Below, one piece after another: positions 12,190-25,196 of a stretch of 64,000 nt of DNA. Where the stretch lies: assembly GCA_022702705.1 (NCBI GenBank), contig CM040428.1, positions 100,761,805 through 100,825,804 on the forward strand, read 5' to 3'. The translations under genes were made by a program, and so were the position numbers. The stretch is from Papilionanthe hookeriana x Papilionanthe teres. Its lineage: Eukaryota; Streptophyta; Magnoliopsida; Asparagales; Orchidaceae. Every line of letters begins with the position of its first letter. The first letter of the stretch is position 1. The notes under the pieces were generated by a model that made no database searches, was not told the origin of the DNA, and was given only the letters and a program-made list of their open reading frames with translations.

Positions 12190-13980
12190 AAAGGCCTATG
12201 CTTGACGACCCACTGCTTGATGCTCGCTGCTCAATGACCCACTAACAACGCCTCTGCTCGCGTCTCCGATCTTGCCGACGCAAGGGTACGATGTCTGCCT
12301 GCCTGACGTCTGTCTCGGATCGCAGTTAGACCTTGATTCCGACCCGCAGGTCTCCTCTGCAAGCACATTTCTATCTCCGAGCATATGTTATCTGTGTAGT
12401 CCCCTGACAGTGGGGTTTGCGCAGCCGCGGTAATGGCCTCGGGATGATCCTACGCCCCTGCCCTCACAGGCAATACCCCCGCTAGTGCCCCTCCTCTTTT
12501 GAATATGTTCATGCAACGATATCATGAAGCTTTTGCGTCAGGCGTTGAAACATGATTTCTTAAAAAGCATCACGTAAAAATGGTAAGTTTGCAATCTTTC
12601 TCTTAGAGACCGAGACCTCTACCCTAGTTGCACCATGCAAGTTATTCTTAGTAGGTAATTTCATTTATGGAAACCCTAAACTGAAGCTAATTCGAAAGGA
12701 TATTGAGCAAATGAAGCTAAAAAGGGCTTGAAAGATTGGTAAATTCGACGGTAGACATATTCTCATTTAATTAACAGAGGATGAAGACTACGCCCAATTA
12801 TTTAGACTCATACGAATAGACAATGGGGCGATGAAGGTTTTAAAATGGACGGTCGATTTTGACCCCTATTGAACCTCCAATCATTCATGTTTGGTTGCGC
12901 TTCCCAGATTTGAAGGTCCACCTCTACAATCAAGAGTTCCTCTTCTCTTTAGCAATGATATACGGTAAGTCTCTCAAAATTGATACGCCTACAATGCACC
13001 CGAGTAGGCTACTGAAGCCAGAATTTTGATAGAGCGGGATATTACTTTACCTTTTCTGGGAGAGATTTGGATTGGTACACAGTATCAGGGGTTTTGACAG
13101 TGAGCAGAACTCAAACAGATCCCTCCTTACCGCACCCACTTTCATATGTTTGGATATTCTCACTCTCAATGTTATCATTTGCATCTGAACCTTGAACCTC
13201 CAAGTAAAAATGTAATTGAGTCGGCTCCACTGCAATTTTGTCCCTCTTCGATTCCCGAGAGCAATCTACCGACTACTGAAAAATTGGTTGACACACTACC
13301 AGATCTCCCTCCCACTACTGGAGAACCCCCTTGACACTATTGTTCCTGTATTTGAGACTGATGTGTTGGCTGATGTTTCAGCTGGGAAACCTACAATTTC
13401 AACCATAGTTGAAAGCAATACTATAGGATCCTTACCTCCAAAGGATATTATTCGGTCAGATAATCAGGTGAGCATTGCAGCTCCACATCCTCATGAAGCA
13501 TTAGGTGCTCAGAAGATAATTCTACACCTCGTCGGAATGGGAATGTTGTTACTGTTACTCAGGAGCAAGGGGGCTCATCCTCTTCTACATGCCCGACAAT
13601 CTGTTGAACACACTGATAAGACGAGCCAGTCTTCGGATAAGGAATGACAGGTTTATACTTCTAGGAGGAAGAAGAATGAAGGCACATCCCAGCTTGGGAA
13701 CTTAATGAATGACAATTTGGTAACTTCCGAAAATGGCACGACGCTCAACAGTTTGTTAGGTGGCTCCGTTCGTAGAACTAGAGGCAGAGGCAGGACTAAA
13801 CTGGCTCGTCCCTAGCTGCTTGTTTTCTGCGAATTTTATTAATTGAGTTTATCTATATCTTATCTCTTTTTGGGTTGCTAGATTGTGATGTATCGTATGG
13901 GTAGGGAGCCTCTTTCGGGCCCTTTCATACATCCTTTATGTACCTTTTCTATTTCAATAAAATTAGTCGTTGGGCTTTCC
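12190..13980 (+). mobile_element. ORF1-only L1 LINE, copy B
   Basis: This second short L1 lies head to tail with copy A and is joined through A's homopolymer tail. It lacks the CTAGGGTTT 5' end and so is probably slightly 5'-truncated. ORF1 starts at ATG 12433 and has several stops and frameshifts. Visible are the DUF4283 segment (LFLVGNF near 12640, ILIERDITLP near 13020), a zinc knuckle whose His is replaced by Tyr (FGYSHSQC, near 13150), and a C-terminal frame ending at TGA 13645-13647. Across that stop the frame continues QVYTSRRKK to GRGRTKLARP. The 3' end TTTCAATAAAATTAG...GGGCTTTCC abuts (TA)n. Confidence 0.82.
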
Positions 13981-13981
13981 A

Positions 13982-14004
13982 ATATATATATATATATATA
14001 TATA
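13982..14004. repeat. (TA)n at 3' end of L1 copy B
   Basis: A TA microsatellite begins within a few bases of the conserved LINE 3' end. The LINE ends sharply and the flank beyond 14004 is unrelated AT-rich sequence. Confidence 0.9.
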
Positions 14005-15539
14005 ATGTAAATAATATAAAATTATGAATAATTGTTTTATTTAAACATCAAACTTAGTGTAATTGATTCAAGCCATATATAAATATTAGTATCTTAATTC
14101 TAATCATATTTTTATAGAATTGATAATATTTAATATTAAATTTGATTACAATAATGAAACATAAAGTTTAAAGTATTGGAATGCTAACTAAATTAGTATG
14201 ATACAACAAAAATTTAAAATTAAATTAAAAGATAATTAAATAAAATAATAATTGAATATATTATATTTTATAGGTGATAATTTGATAGAAGCTATACAAG
14301 TTAAGAACAAGTAAATCGTCTATCATCGATGTGAGTACTCATAATTTTGATCTATGACAATATTTTAGTTCTTCTCGATTTTTATGCATTAGTAAATAAT
14401 GATATTTGCACAAAATTTATTTTGATTTATATATTTTCTTTGTTGATTATACTGTTAGGAATGTTTATAGCTATTTAATATCATACATTGTGTATGTTAT
14501 ATGTAGTGTATTGAATTAAATCCGATGAGCACATGAATGACGTATTTATGTTGACTATTTGTCTTTGCATGACTGATTATGATAAAATGAACTTTTGATA
14601 GTATTAGTGGGAAACACTAAGGTGCATGTGCACTATAAGGAAAATGAAATTGATATTGATATGTCTTAATTGAAAAAAATTTTAGACGGTGATCTTGTGA
14701 TGTGTGTACAAATATAGAATAATATTGGGACACAATTGATATAGTAATATGTATTGATAGCATGTTAAATATTTATATTAATTTATTAAAAAAAATAATT
14801 GGCATACATTTTACTTCTTTTTTTCTTCTAATGTTGTAGCTTAGAAGTATGAGTATTCACTAGCTTTTTTAGCTCACAATTATTTTTAAACTAAATTTTC
14901 AGTTTAACTAAGTGACTAAAGTTAAACGATAAAAAGGAAAACATGAATAGAAGATACAGACAACTAGTGATGAGGTAAATTTAAATATATTATATTAATT
15001 TATTTTGATTTGTGGCTCTTTCATCTAGTAAATAGTAACTGAATATAGAATATTTAATTTTCATTGTTCTACCGCCTGTTCCCGACTTGATTAATTCCAA
15101 AACTCAGGCCGCATCATGACTACTTTAACCAATCAAATTGAATTCTACTAATAACATCCCAATCTACATCACCATCAGTTTGCTATCGACTTTGAAAAAA
15201 TGAGCACAAGGGAGGGGAAGAAATAAAGTGAGAACTATTAATACTAACAATAGGGTTTCACTTTAAATTTTATTTTGCCTAACATTTTTTATTTTAAAAT
15301 AATATAATATTTGAAATATAATGTGATTAATTTATTATGAAGTTTAATTAATGTCACATAATAATAATAATTGATATGCCATATCCAAATCTAGTGCGAT
15401 TAATTTATTATGAATTTTAATTAAAATATGCTTAAGGTTTTCATCACTTGCTCAAATTTTGGGGTAATTTTTTGAGCTAAATCCGATTTAAAATCATTTA
15501 GAGCTCTGACCTCAGTAAACCTATAATCAAACTGATCGG
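14005..15539. other. AT-rich region without a recognisable gene
   Basis: No frame longer than 60 codons and no motif is visible in about 1.5 kb. Poly-A/T and ATTA-rich sequence dominates. Confidence 0.6.
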
Positions 15540-17130
15540 TTTGATGTGACGGATCCAATGACACTAAAATTGACACAATCCGAGTCAAATCAAGCCCGAA
15601 TCAAGTCGCGAAGCTATTTTTGGAAGTTTGTGCCTATTTGGAAGGTCAAACAAATTTCAAATCAGACAAACATAAAGTCAAATCAAGCATCTTGATACTA
15701 AGACTTAAGTTTAGAGTTGGATCGTGAGGAGCTAAAGTTCAGCGTTCTACATTGAAGGTCCAGCGAATGTCCCCGCACCTACAGCCGCAGACTACCATTG
15801 ACCACCACTTGTCGGCTAATGTCGACCACTATCGGCCGTTTTGGACCTACATCGGCTGCCCCTAGTTCATTGCAACGGAACCACTTGGGGAATCACAACA
15901 TACACTGCAGAATTACGACGTACGTTGCAGAGTAATAAAACACCCGACGGAGCAGCACATTATCTTGAACACTGTGTAGCGACACATCTCGAAGGTGTAC
16001 CGAAATTTCAATAACTACTCCTAACTGCAATCACTCCCGACCGTTATGTAATGAACATTATACTTCGAGGAACTATCTAATCATTTTTCGTTTGTGGGAC
16101 AAACAGTAATGTGTACTCACTAATTCATAGTGGATCGTTCTGACTAGGTTAGGCCCCATGATTTTTTCCTTTAAAGTTTTCCACGTAAAAATATTTGATG
16201 TCTCTACCTATTAAATTTATCATCTGAGTATATGTTGGATAAGTACAATGCTAAGAAGATAAGTTACTCTACTGTCGTGAATTCTTCCAGCACAAATCAG
16301 TTCAGTCTTGCCTGTGGGAACTACAATTCCATTGCTGACAGACTTGCAAAACTTGTTGAATAGCCACTCAACACGATACTAGCAACAATGAAGCATCATG
16401 TTCCAACACCCACAATTCCAGGGGACAGTTATGAAGCCAAGGAAGTCAAAGCCTCTACCTCTTCCTAGCCTTAAAGATGTTATCCTATTGGCGAAAGCGC
16501 CTTGGGTCTCTCTTTGAAGGATCAAGTGTGTTGGATGGAGTCATAGAATGATATCCTTCAACTCCAACATGAGGCTCGATAGTCAATGCACGCACAGCCA
16601 GTTCAACCATCGATAAGAAATGCCCAACTGAAGCATACTCGAACTAGGCTCCTTCCCCCGATAGAAGCTTTCCTCTGGGAAGTCAAGATCGCAATCTCCT
16701 CTATACGCTTTGACCGATTAGTAACCCTGATAGCTTGTTCCAATGATAAGATCGACGCCTGGTTTGAGAAGAGTTCCCTCTAGCGCATAGGGATCGCTGT
16801 CCCACTCGTCTCAACTTTCACGAATCTTAACACTTGGCCAAGGTGGTACTCTAGCACCCTATCTTAATGGGTTTCAAGATTTCAAACATTGATTCCTCTG
16901 AAGGGCTAACTAACCCATATGAGCACGTTGACCACTATCGAAAATCATTCACATTCAGAGTGACTTTGATGCAATTCTCTATCAAATGTTCCCTGCCGCT
17001 CTTATGGGTCAAGCTCACAACTGATTGCACTCCCTCCCATGAAGGTTGTGCATTTTGCATTAATATAAACTCACTTTGATCGGGTCGGGAGTTGCCCTCC
17101 TTCCATCGTTTTGCCGATAGCTTCTACCTG
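15540..17130 (+). pseudogene. Ty3/gypsy relic: LTR-like leader and gag fragment
   Basis: 16867-17040 encodes a capsid-like stretch, GFKISNIDSSEGLTNPYEHV, then DHYRKSFTF, typical of gypsy gag (a folded-core start followed by DP.EH and Y). The frame shifts near 16970 and is lost by 17080. Upstream, 16586-16783 is an open frame of the expected gag N-terminal kind. CCCATGATTTTTTCC...TTTTCCACGT near 16155-16190 looks like the end of an LTR. The piece is cut off by the Athila-like element inserted at 17192. The lineage is uncertain. Confidence 0.5.
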
Positions 17131-17186
17131 ATGTTGAATTTTATAAAACACACAGATTACTTATGGTTGCCTATGGAATCATTCGA

Positions 17187-17191
17187 GAAGA
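17187..17191. repeat. Target-site duplication GAAGA, left
   Basis: GAAGA directly before the 5' LTR is repeated exactly at 38278-38282 after the 3' LTR. Five base pairs is the usual duplication for Ty3/gypsy integration. Confidence 0.9.
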
Positions 17192-18788
17192 TGATCCACT
17201 GAAAATTTGATAGCTTTTTATTATCAATTTCATACCTGTTTTTGATGATATTGCACTTTAAAGGAATGTATTTTTCATGATTTCATGCAGGTACAATGAT
17301 TTTAGGCCTTTGGTGCAAAAGGAAGCGAAAAAGAGTAAATTTGAAGAAAAAAGAGACAAAAGTGTATTTTGTTGAACTAGCGCTGGACAGCGCCATTTTA
17401 CAAAGAGTTGCGACCATTTTGGCGGAAAAATGAGCAGAACGGCGCCCTATCCAGCGCCGAACCGTGCCATATCCCAATTTAAACTAGATTCAATGTGTTT
17501 GGCCGGATTTTGAAGGGTGGCTTTAGGAAACTCTTGGGAATTCAGTTTTGGCCGAATTTAAACACTTTTGGAGCCAAGTTTAGAAGGGGGAAGAAAATAA
17601 AAGAAGAGTTTAGAGTTTAGAGAGTGTTTCTTTCAATTTAGTGTAGAAAATTAGGTTTTGTGTTTTCTCTTATAAGGAGTGTGAGAGGCGAGGAAAAGTG
17701 AAAGATTTCTTCTTCCTTATTATTCTAAAGAGAGAAGTGTGTGTTGTTGTGAAGAAATAAGAGTCAGGAATTCCTTGAGATTCGCTTGGGGAATAGTTTG
17801 GGATAAATTGTCTTTACTTTACTCTGTTTGTATGCCGTTGTTTTCATATATAAAATCCATGTTTTGTCATCTTTTCCTCATGAGTCTTGAGTAGATTTAT
17901 TTATCTTTCTCTTTTTCATGTGATATGTTGATGTTGTGGTATGGAAATGATTTGTTGATTTATTATGGAGAATTTATGATGATCTTTTCACTTCGAACTT
18001 CATTTACTTTTTGATATAACCAATTGAATTGTTAAAATTTGTTGGGAAACATATTTTCCGAAAGGATTATGAGTTCCACAACAAAAGTGAATGTCACATT
18101 CAAAGTCCATGAATGAGAGATGTAGTTCATGAGAGTTGAGTGCAAATAAATAGGGAAATATATTTTGATGGGCATAGAATTAGAGATTTCAGAGTGATGG
18201 GCTGAAATCCTCAATTTGGTCCAAATGTTTAGAAATTGAAGTAAGAGTTAGCCTTCAGGTGAAGGGAAGTGGAAGCTCTAGAGTGAGAGTCAGTATCCTC
18301 CCAGCCTAACCACGGATTTGGGGACTAAACTTAGGATAAGTCAATGTTCTTTATACGCTGAAATATGGGTAAAAAATAAGAATGCTCATATTTGGCACAA
18401 TACATTTGCATCACTGATCCACGTCACAATAATCATCACATTATGATTGGAAAGGAGGAAGATTCTGTCTTGCAACTGAACTTTGTTATAAATTTAGTAT
18501 TGTGTTAGTTTAACTTTATTTTGGTAGAAATAGTAACTACAATTGTTGTCTTTATTTTAAGAATTAAACTTACTTGCAATTGTGTTGTGATTCGATAAGT
18601 GATTTCTGTGCTACGTCATAAAATTGAAGCCTTCCTGTGAGATCGATACTCTAGGACTCCACTAGAGCCATGTATTACTTGAGCGATACGTATACTTGTG
18701 TTTAATTGTGTGACTCATTATAAAACTAAATCAATATATATATCTAAATCTGAGTTCATAAATTTTGGCAAATTAAAAAGTCTCACCA
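17192..18788 (+). repeat. 5' LTR of Athila-like element
   Basis: Starts TGATCCACTGAAAATTTGATAG and ends GTCTCACCA. It matches 36657-38277 along its length apart from small indels, including an extra ATATATGAGTTC block in the 3' copy. It contains the motif TTGAACTAGCGCTGGACAGC at 17372, which recurs inside the element. Confidence 0.93.
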
Positions 18789-18794
18789 AGTTTT

Positions 18795-18812
18795 TAACGT
18801 CGTTGCCGAGGA
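18795..18812 (+). promoter_or_regulatory. Primer-binding site, tRNA-Asp type
   Basis: TAACGTCGTTGCCGAGGA lies seven bases after the 5' LTR. It differs from the usual plant gypsy tRNA-Asp site at four positions, all transitions (G to A or C to T). This agrees with deamination-type decay elsewhere in the element. Confidence 0.85.
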
Positions 18813-19036
18813 GGTACGGTAAAAAAATGTACCTATTAAAATTTAATTTTGTAGTATTTGAAATCTTATATTTGAATTACAAGTCATAATTGTGTGTGTC
18901 TGTTTATTGTTAGTGTGTTTATTGTGTTTGTATGCGTAGTATCGGATCTATAGGTTTAGTGTTTTACGATTCTGATTTAGAGCATACTATTAGAAAAATT
19001 TAAAAACAACAAAAACAATCTGCAAATCCTCACAAG

Positions 19037-20522
19037 ATGGCGAACAATTTAAACAATCAAAACGAAAATATACCAACACCTTTAAAAGATTATGCTAATC
19101 CAACAGCATATGAAATTCACTTAACTATCCAAATCATGATGTTGCTGCTAATTCATTTGAGCTTAAATCTGCTATTATTCAAATGATACAGAATAATCAA
19201 TTTAGAGGAACACCTAATGAAGATCCTAACTTACATCACGCTAGTTTTCTAGAACTGTGTATTACTTTTAAATACGATGGAGTGTCAAACGATGCTGTTA
19301 AGCTTAGACTTTTTCCATTTTCACTAAGAGATAAGGCTAAGGCGTGGTTAAATTTGTTAGCATCTAGATCTATCAGAACTTAGGGAGAGCTTTCACAAAA
19401 GTTTCTGTCAAAATATTTTCCTCCTAAAAATGCTAAGCTGAGGAATGATATCACATCTTTTAGTCAGTTTGAAGAAGAATCCATATATAAAGCTTGAGAA
19501 AGATTTAAAGAACTTCTGAGAAAGTGTCCACACCATGCTTTATCAGACTGATTAATAATTCAAACCTTTTATAATGGATTAGTAGGATCTTTAAGATCGA
19601 TTATTGATGTTGCTACTGGTGGATCATTAATGTTAAAACCTTTTGATGAAGCATATGCGTTAATTGAAGAGATGACTACTAATAATTTTCAATGACCCTC
19701 TGAGCGGGTAAATCCTAAGAAAGTAGCCAATATTCATGATTCTGATGCGATAACTATGATAGTCTCTCAAATTATTGCACTTTCCAAGAAAATAGATCAT
19801 TATGGAATGAATTATTCTCAACCCCCCAGTGTTAGAAGAAAATTCATCATGACAGATGATAGACTCTCAAATGTCTTATGAAACATTGAATGCCATTAAT
19901 AACAAAGTCAATAATCCTTATTTAAATTGTTATAATCCTAGTTGGAGGAATCACCTGAACTTTAACTGGAATAACACCAATGTTGTTGTTAACCCGCAAT
20001 GGAATCCTATGAATCCAGCTAGAAATCTGAACAATCAAGAAAATACCAATTATAAACTTTTTTATCCACCTGGTTTTAATAGTAATCAACAATTTAAGGA
20101 AAAAAGTTGTATGCTGAAGAAATGATTCTGAATATGAGTAATCAAATTCAAACTCAAAACGTTGCAATGAAGAACACTGATAATTAATTGAGATATATAT
20201 TTACTGCGCTTAATAATAGACCTTCTAGAAATCTTCCTAGCAAGATTGAGATCAAAACAAATAGCAAATTAAGGTTATTCAGTTAATGAGTGAAAAAGAA
20301 TTAGAACCAAGAGTTCAAAAAGAAGTCGAAGTTGAAAGAGAGGAAGTGAACATTGAGAAAAGTTCTAATAAGATATATCCAGACGAATATCCGCTAGAAC
20401 CAATAAAGATAACTGTTGAAAAACCACGTCCTTTTTGTCAAAGACTAAAGAAACAGAACAGTGATAATAGATTTGCAAAGTTTTTAGAAATTCTTAAGAA
20501 ATTAACGATTAATATTCCCTTT
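19037..20522 (+). pseudogene. Athila-like gag, first part
   Basis: Starts with ATG at 19037 (MANNLNNQNENIPTP). The conserved core is in 19183-19700: MIQNNQFRGTPNEDPN, LRLFPFSLRDKAKAW, then LSQKFLSKYFPP. Stops at 19381, within 19496-19498 and at 19548 fall where Trp is expected (TGG to TAG or TGA). 19856-20125 is an Asn/Pro-rich stretch and 20286-20522 a charged stretch that runs into NIPFVEA, where the hAT element interrupts it. Gag would form the particle that packages element RNA. Confidence 0.85.
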
Positions 20523-20530
20523 GTTGAAGC
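20523..20530. repeat. hAT target-site duplication GTTGAAGC, left
   Basis: GTTGAAGC occurs here and again at 25613-25620. Removing the insert plus one copy restores an uninterrupted gag reading frame across the junction. Eight base pairs is diagnostic of hAT transposition. Confidence 0.93.
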
Positions 20531-22704
20531 TAGGGCTGTCAATTTGGCTCGTTGTTTGCGAACAGCTCGTGTTCGGCTCGTTAAGTAGCTCGTGTTCGGC
20601 TCGTTCGTTAAGCCTAACGAGCCGAACACGAACAAATTTTTAAACTCGAAATGTAAACGAGCCGAACACGAACAACAGTTTGTTCGCTCGTGTTCGGCTC
20701 GAATTAGCTAGAAAATAAACAAATAAATAAATAAATAAATATATAATAAAGATTCATAAAATTAAATATTATAAATTATAAGTAATGAAAATATTTAAAA
20801 AAAATTAGCATATTTTATAAAATTAAATCTTATTATAATATATAACAAATTATTAATAATAATATATTAATATTACTTATTGAATATTATATGTTTGAAT
20901 AATAATATAATATAAGTTTTATAATTATATTACATCTAATAAGTAATAATCTAAAAAACCCTAACCAGCCTCCCCAATCCCCATTCGCCTCCATTCGACA
21001 TTCGCCACCATTCGGCATTCGCCTCCATTCGCCTCTCGGGTTCGGCTGCGCCTCCATTTCCTGTTTCCTCTTCGAAGCCATTTCAGTCATAACGACTTAG
21101 GGTTTGTCGTCTGTGTTCTTGTGCTAATATCTGCTTATATTCTCCTCAGATAGTCAGCGTTTGCACGATTTTTCGGCATTCATGCTTGGTTGCTCGATCT
21201 TCTTGCTTGGTTCATTGGTTGCTTGTTCGACTACCTAGGTGTTATCTCTGAGTATATTTTCTCTAATATTTCATATATATCTTCGGGTTCGTCTCCTATC
21301 TTAAGTTTTCTTAAATTTCTTTTAGATTGATCTAGATTTTCTGAATGAAACCTAGCTTTGTAGGGTTTTGGCAGCGAAATCTCACATATTGCACTTATAT
21401 ATGTATTTTTTTGTGGATGAGATCTGACATAAGAGAATGGTATGAAATTTATTTCAGCTATTGTAAATTTATGCGGTGATTCATACAGGTTTACCCGTAT
21501 GTGCGATGGTTTGGCTATTACCTTTAGATCATTATTTTTTATTTTTTTATGGATGACTTTGTGAAAACTGAAGTTTTTTTGAACTTTATCAGTTTCACTT
21601 TGGCGGTTCGGCTATTACCTTTTTTTTACATTAAAGCTTTAAGTTGGCTTAACTTGTTTATGAACAAAAGAGTGCAAGCACATCAAGTTGTGTCTGAGAA
21701 TGAGTCATCAACTCAGCTCTTTTTTACTTTCTCCTACTCAGATGTAGTTCTCAAAGGATGGTTACCTTGGACATCTCTCTATTTTCATGTTGGATATGAT
21801 TCATATCCATATTAAGATGACATGTCCTGATGTACATGACTGATGCGGAACCTCAAATCCTATGTAGTATAAATCATATGGAGAAGAAGTTTTTGAATTT
21901 AGAGTACACCAGAATTAGATATCTCATGTTGGATCTCCAACCTGAACCGTCAGGTCATGTAAATTATTGAATGCTTGTTGTATGGAGGAAGAAAGTAATT
22001 TATTTCTAAAGTTTTATCACACAAATTTGACTGTTGCATGATTTATGTGGATAAAGAACCTTGAATTTTATTTATTTTGGTCTCGCCCTTTGTTTTTTTG
22101 CTAAGACTTATAAGGACTTCATCAGGCAAACTTGTAATGTGATTAACATTTTCATGTTTCAACTGTTTTTAGGAAGTGGTCTGGGAGGCCTTAATGGCAA
22201 TGTTAATATGAGATTGCCAAAGAACTCGCACTCAAGTGCCTTATAAGAAGATATCTTTATTTGCACTTTCCATTGTTAATAACTTGGCATATGATTAACC
22301 AAATGAAGACATTTTCATCTCAAATTTTCACTAGTGTTTCTAAGATGCAAAACTTCAGTGGTCAATCAGTAAGCTGACATTGTAATTTGTTGTTTAAATT
22401 TTATGCTTCTCTCTCCCTTTTTGACTAGTTTTTCTGATACATCTACAAATGTTCTTCTTTTTCCATCCTCTGATGCACAACACATGTAATATACTCATTA
22501 TGATGTGTAGGTCAAACACTTAGAAGATAGTCTATGGATTATTTAATCTGAAGAGATTCTATCTAATATTTTAATGCTTGTTCCCCCATAAGTTTGTTAT
22601 AGCCAGAATCTTATGTATGGCATGGGGAAGATGCATTGCAAGATGTTTTTTTTTTAATTTGAATGCATTCATTTTCTTCATTTTGTAAGCAGGTGCAACA
22701 AAAT

Positions 22705-22960
22705 TTGCCTAAGATGATTTTTTTAATCTTAATTTTGGAAGGCAACACAAATTTGCAATCATTTTAAGATAAGAGTATATAAAGTTGCCTAAGGTGATTA
22801 TTGTTGATCTTAATCTTGGAAGGCAATACAAGTTTGCAACTATTTTAAAATAAGAGTATATAAAGTTGCCTAAGGTGGTTATTGTTGATCTTAATTTTGG
22901 AAGGCAACATCTGTTTGCAACCATTTTGAGATAACAATATATAAAGTTGCCTATGATGTA
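22705..22960. repeat. 80-bp tandem repeat, three copies, inside hAT
   Basis: TTGCCTA starts at 22705, 22785, 22866 and 22947, so the unit is 80-81 bp. Each copy carries TTGGAAGGCAA and ATATAAAG. The encoded minus-strand frame is a by-product. Confidence 0.9.
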
Positions 22961-23839
22961 TTGAATCCTGAAGCATGTTACCTTTATTCCATTGGACATG
23001 TTTATGGTGAGACCTGTTTATGGTGAGACCTGAAGCATATAATATATATATATAATCTGTGAATCCTGAAGCATGTTACCTTTAAAAGTTAGTGAGATCT
23101 GTTTATGATGCAAGCTGGCTTAAAATCTGTTATGGGCTACATGTAAATCTGCTATGAGTGAGACCTCTTTATTCCATTGGAGATGCACCATAAACATGCT
23201 AGGAGATGCACCTTTTTATTCCATTGGAGCTCATATTCAGCACTTTTCATATGTGAACTGTTTTTCATGTCTTCTGTAGGTTTTGGAATGACATTCTTTA
23301 TATAATCTGCATGAATGAATCCCAAGGTTGAAAAATAATGTGAACAGTTATATATGCTGACTAACAATAACAGTGAATTATTATTATTATTTTTTGAGTT
23401 AGCTTGTTCTTTGAAGACAATTACTTTTAATTGTTTAGCTCCATTTGTTTGTTCCTGGAATTGAAAAATAAGGTTTACTTCCATGTGCCTAAGCTGTAAA
23501 GGTTCCAGCTGGTAGCTTAAATTTCTCTATGTAAAGGTTCCAGTAAATAAGCCGGTAGGGTATCTTTGGATTCTCATTCTTCCAAGTAAAAATCGAAGTT
23601 TAGGTGTTTGATATGTATATACATGGAAATTGAGTGGTTTATATGTAAATCTTTCTTATATTTACTAATAAGCGCTTAATGACTATTCATGATCACAGAA
23701 AGATGCTTTAGATATTCAATTCAGGATGATGAGGCTGTTTCCTCTTAAGGCTCATACAGTGTGGCAATAAGTGTTCTCCCTTCACACTCGATACAAAATA
23801 GGTTTGTGGTTATAAATATTGACCTTTCTTTTTGTCCAA

Positions 23840-25196
23840 GTATTTCTTGGTTCCCTAAAGCTGAACGACGAGCTATTCAGGAAGCACAACGAGCCTCAAA
23901 GGGTGCAACAGTGGTGGTTGGTAATATTTTTGTTAACCATTTCTTGATAATAGATGCCTTGCATTACTAGCTGAGAATAGAGAATTTGCTAGACTTTCAG
24001 GTCATTATCTCCGTAAATGTGAAAGGTTAGTTAATGTCCCAACAATAAATTAGTTGCTTCTCTTTTATTTGATTGTATGTTATTGTGTTGCTGCTATTAA
24101 CTCTAGCTGTAGATTTTTTATTTAGGTAAGATGGGGTTTCTGGAATTGTTTTTGTTTAAAGATTAGCTTACATGCCACCCAATTCTTATGTATTTACATA
24201 TCTAACACCTACGCTTCAGTTTTTACATGTATGCCACATTACCTATGCATGAAATGGTGTATTTCACTTTTTAAAAGTTAGAATTGTGGTATTTTGATGT
24301 AATTTGAAAGATTTGACTTGTATTAATTTAAAATATAAAATTAGGTGTTTGATATGTCAATACATAAGAATTGGGTGGTATGTATGTAAATGCCCCTTTT
24401 TTTGTCAATACATAAGAATTGGGTGATATGTGGCTCCATTATTTATTACAACACATTTCTTTCTAGGAAGATGAAGCCTTTAGGATGTGAATTTGAGTTG
24501 GAGAAACTCTAAATAACAACCTTAAAGGACTAATAATCCGGGTTAAACATTTTTTCATCCATGCCCACTTATAGAACATCAGTGATATAATTTCCAATAT
24601 GTATATCACTTTTTCTGGTAAATGAAAATTTAAAAACTTTATTTCATCCCTAAAAAGTTTTACATCGTCACTATATTTGACTCTATTAAGAAAGGAAAGT
24701 TGTCATTTTATGCATATGAGAGTTTTCAATCATCAAACAAATGTGTATCTTGCAACTCACATTCTTTAATTTCGGAATATTCATATGCTTGTATTTCTTT
24801 AATGTTTGTTGTTGTTGATTTTCATTTGATCTCACTAAAGTGGTATATCCCCCCTTCATGGTGATTGTAGGTAATACAGGCACGCTTACAGCTTCAACTG
24901 GAGGTGTAGCTTCTGCTATCTTAAACAATGAAAAGGTTCAGAAACAATCTCAGAAGAAAGATGGGCCTCAGGACATTAGTGCAGCCCCTGAAAAGATGGT
25001 TGGCTGCAATCTTGATAAAGACAAGAAAAAAGATATTCCTCGGCCTCAAATGCAATTTGATGACAAGAATCGGGTTGAAAAGGCTAAAAAACATAAAATT
25101 GTTAGTCATTTTGAAGCTAGAAATAGAGTTGAGTTGTTCCGGCACTTGCCACAGTATGAGCATGGGCCCCAGCTTCCATATCTTAGAGTTTGTGAA
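23840..25196 (+). pseudogene. Captured eIF2B delta-subunit gene fragment (two exons and intron)
   Basis: eIF2B delta is a regulatory subunit of the exchange factor that recycles GDP on translation initiation factor eIF2. The first piece, near 23851-23925, reads PKAERRAIQEAQRASKGA, a plant eIF2B delta signature. The second piece begins after an intact acceptor (GATTGTAG at 24863-24870) and runs to 25196. It contains RPQMQFDDKNRVEKAKK and ARNRVELFRHLPQYEHG, strongly recalling the stretch just before the catalytic-fold domain. It then diverges (YLRVCE and stop) where the family continues for hundreds of residues. Introns are kept, so genomic DNA rather than mRNA was captured. The gene is truncated and lies inside the hAT element. 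Confidence 0.82.
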
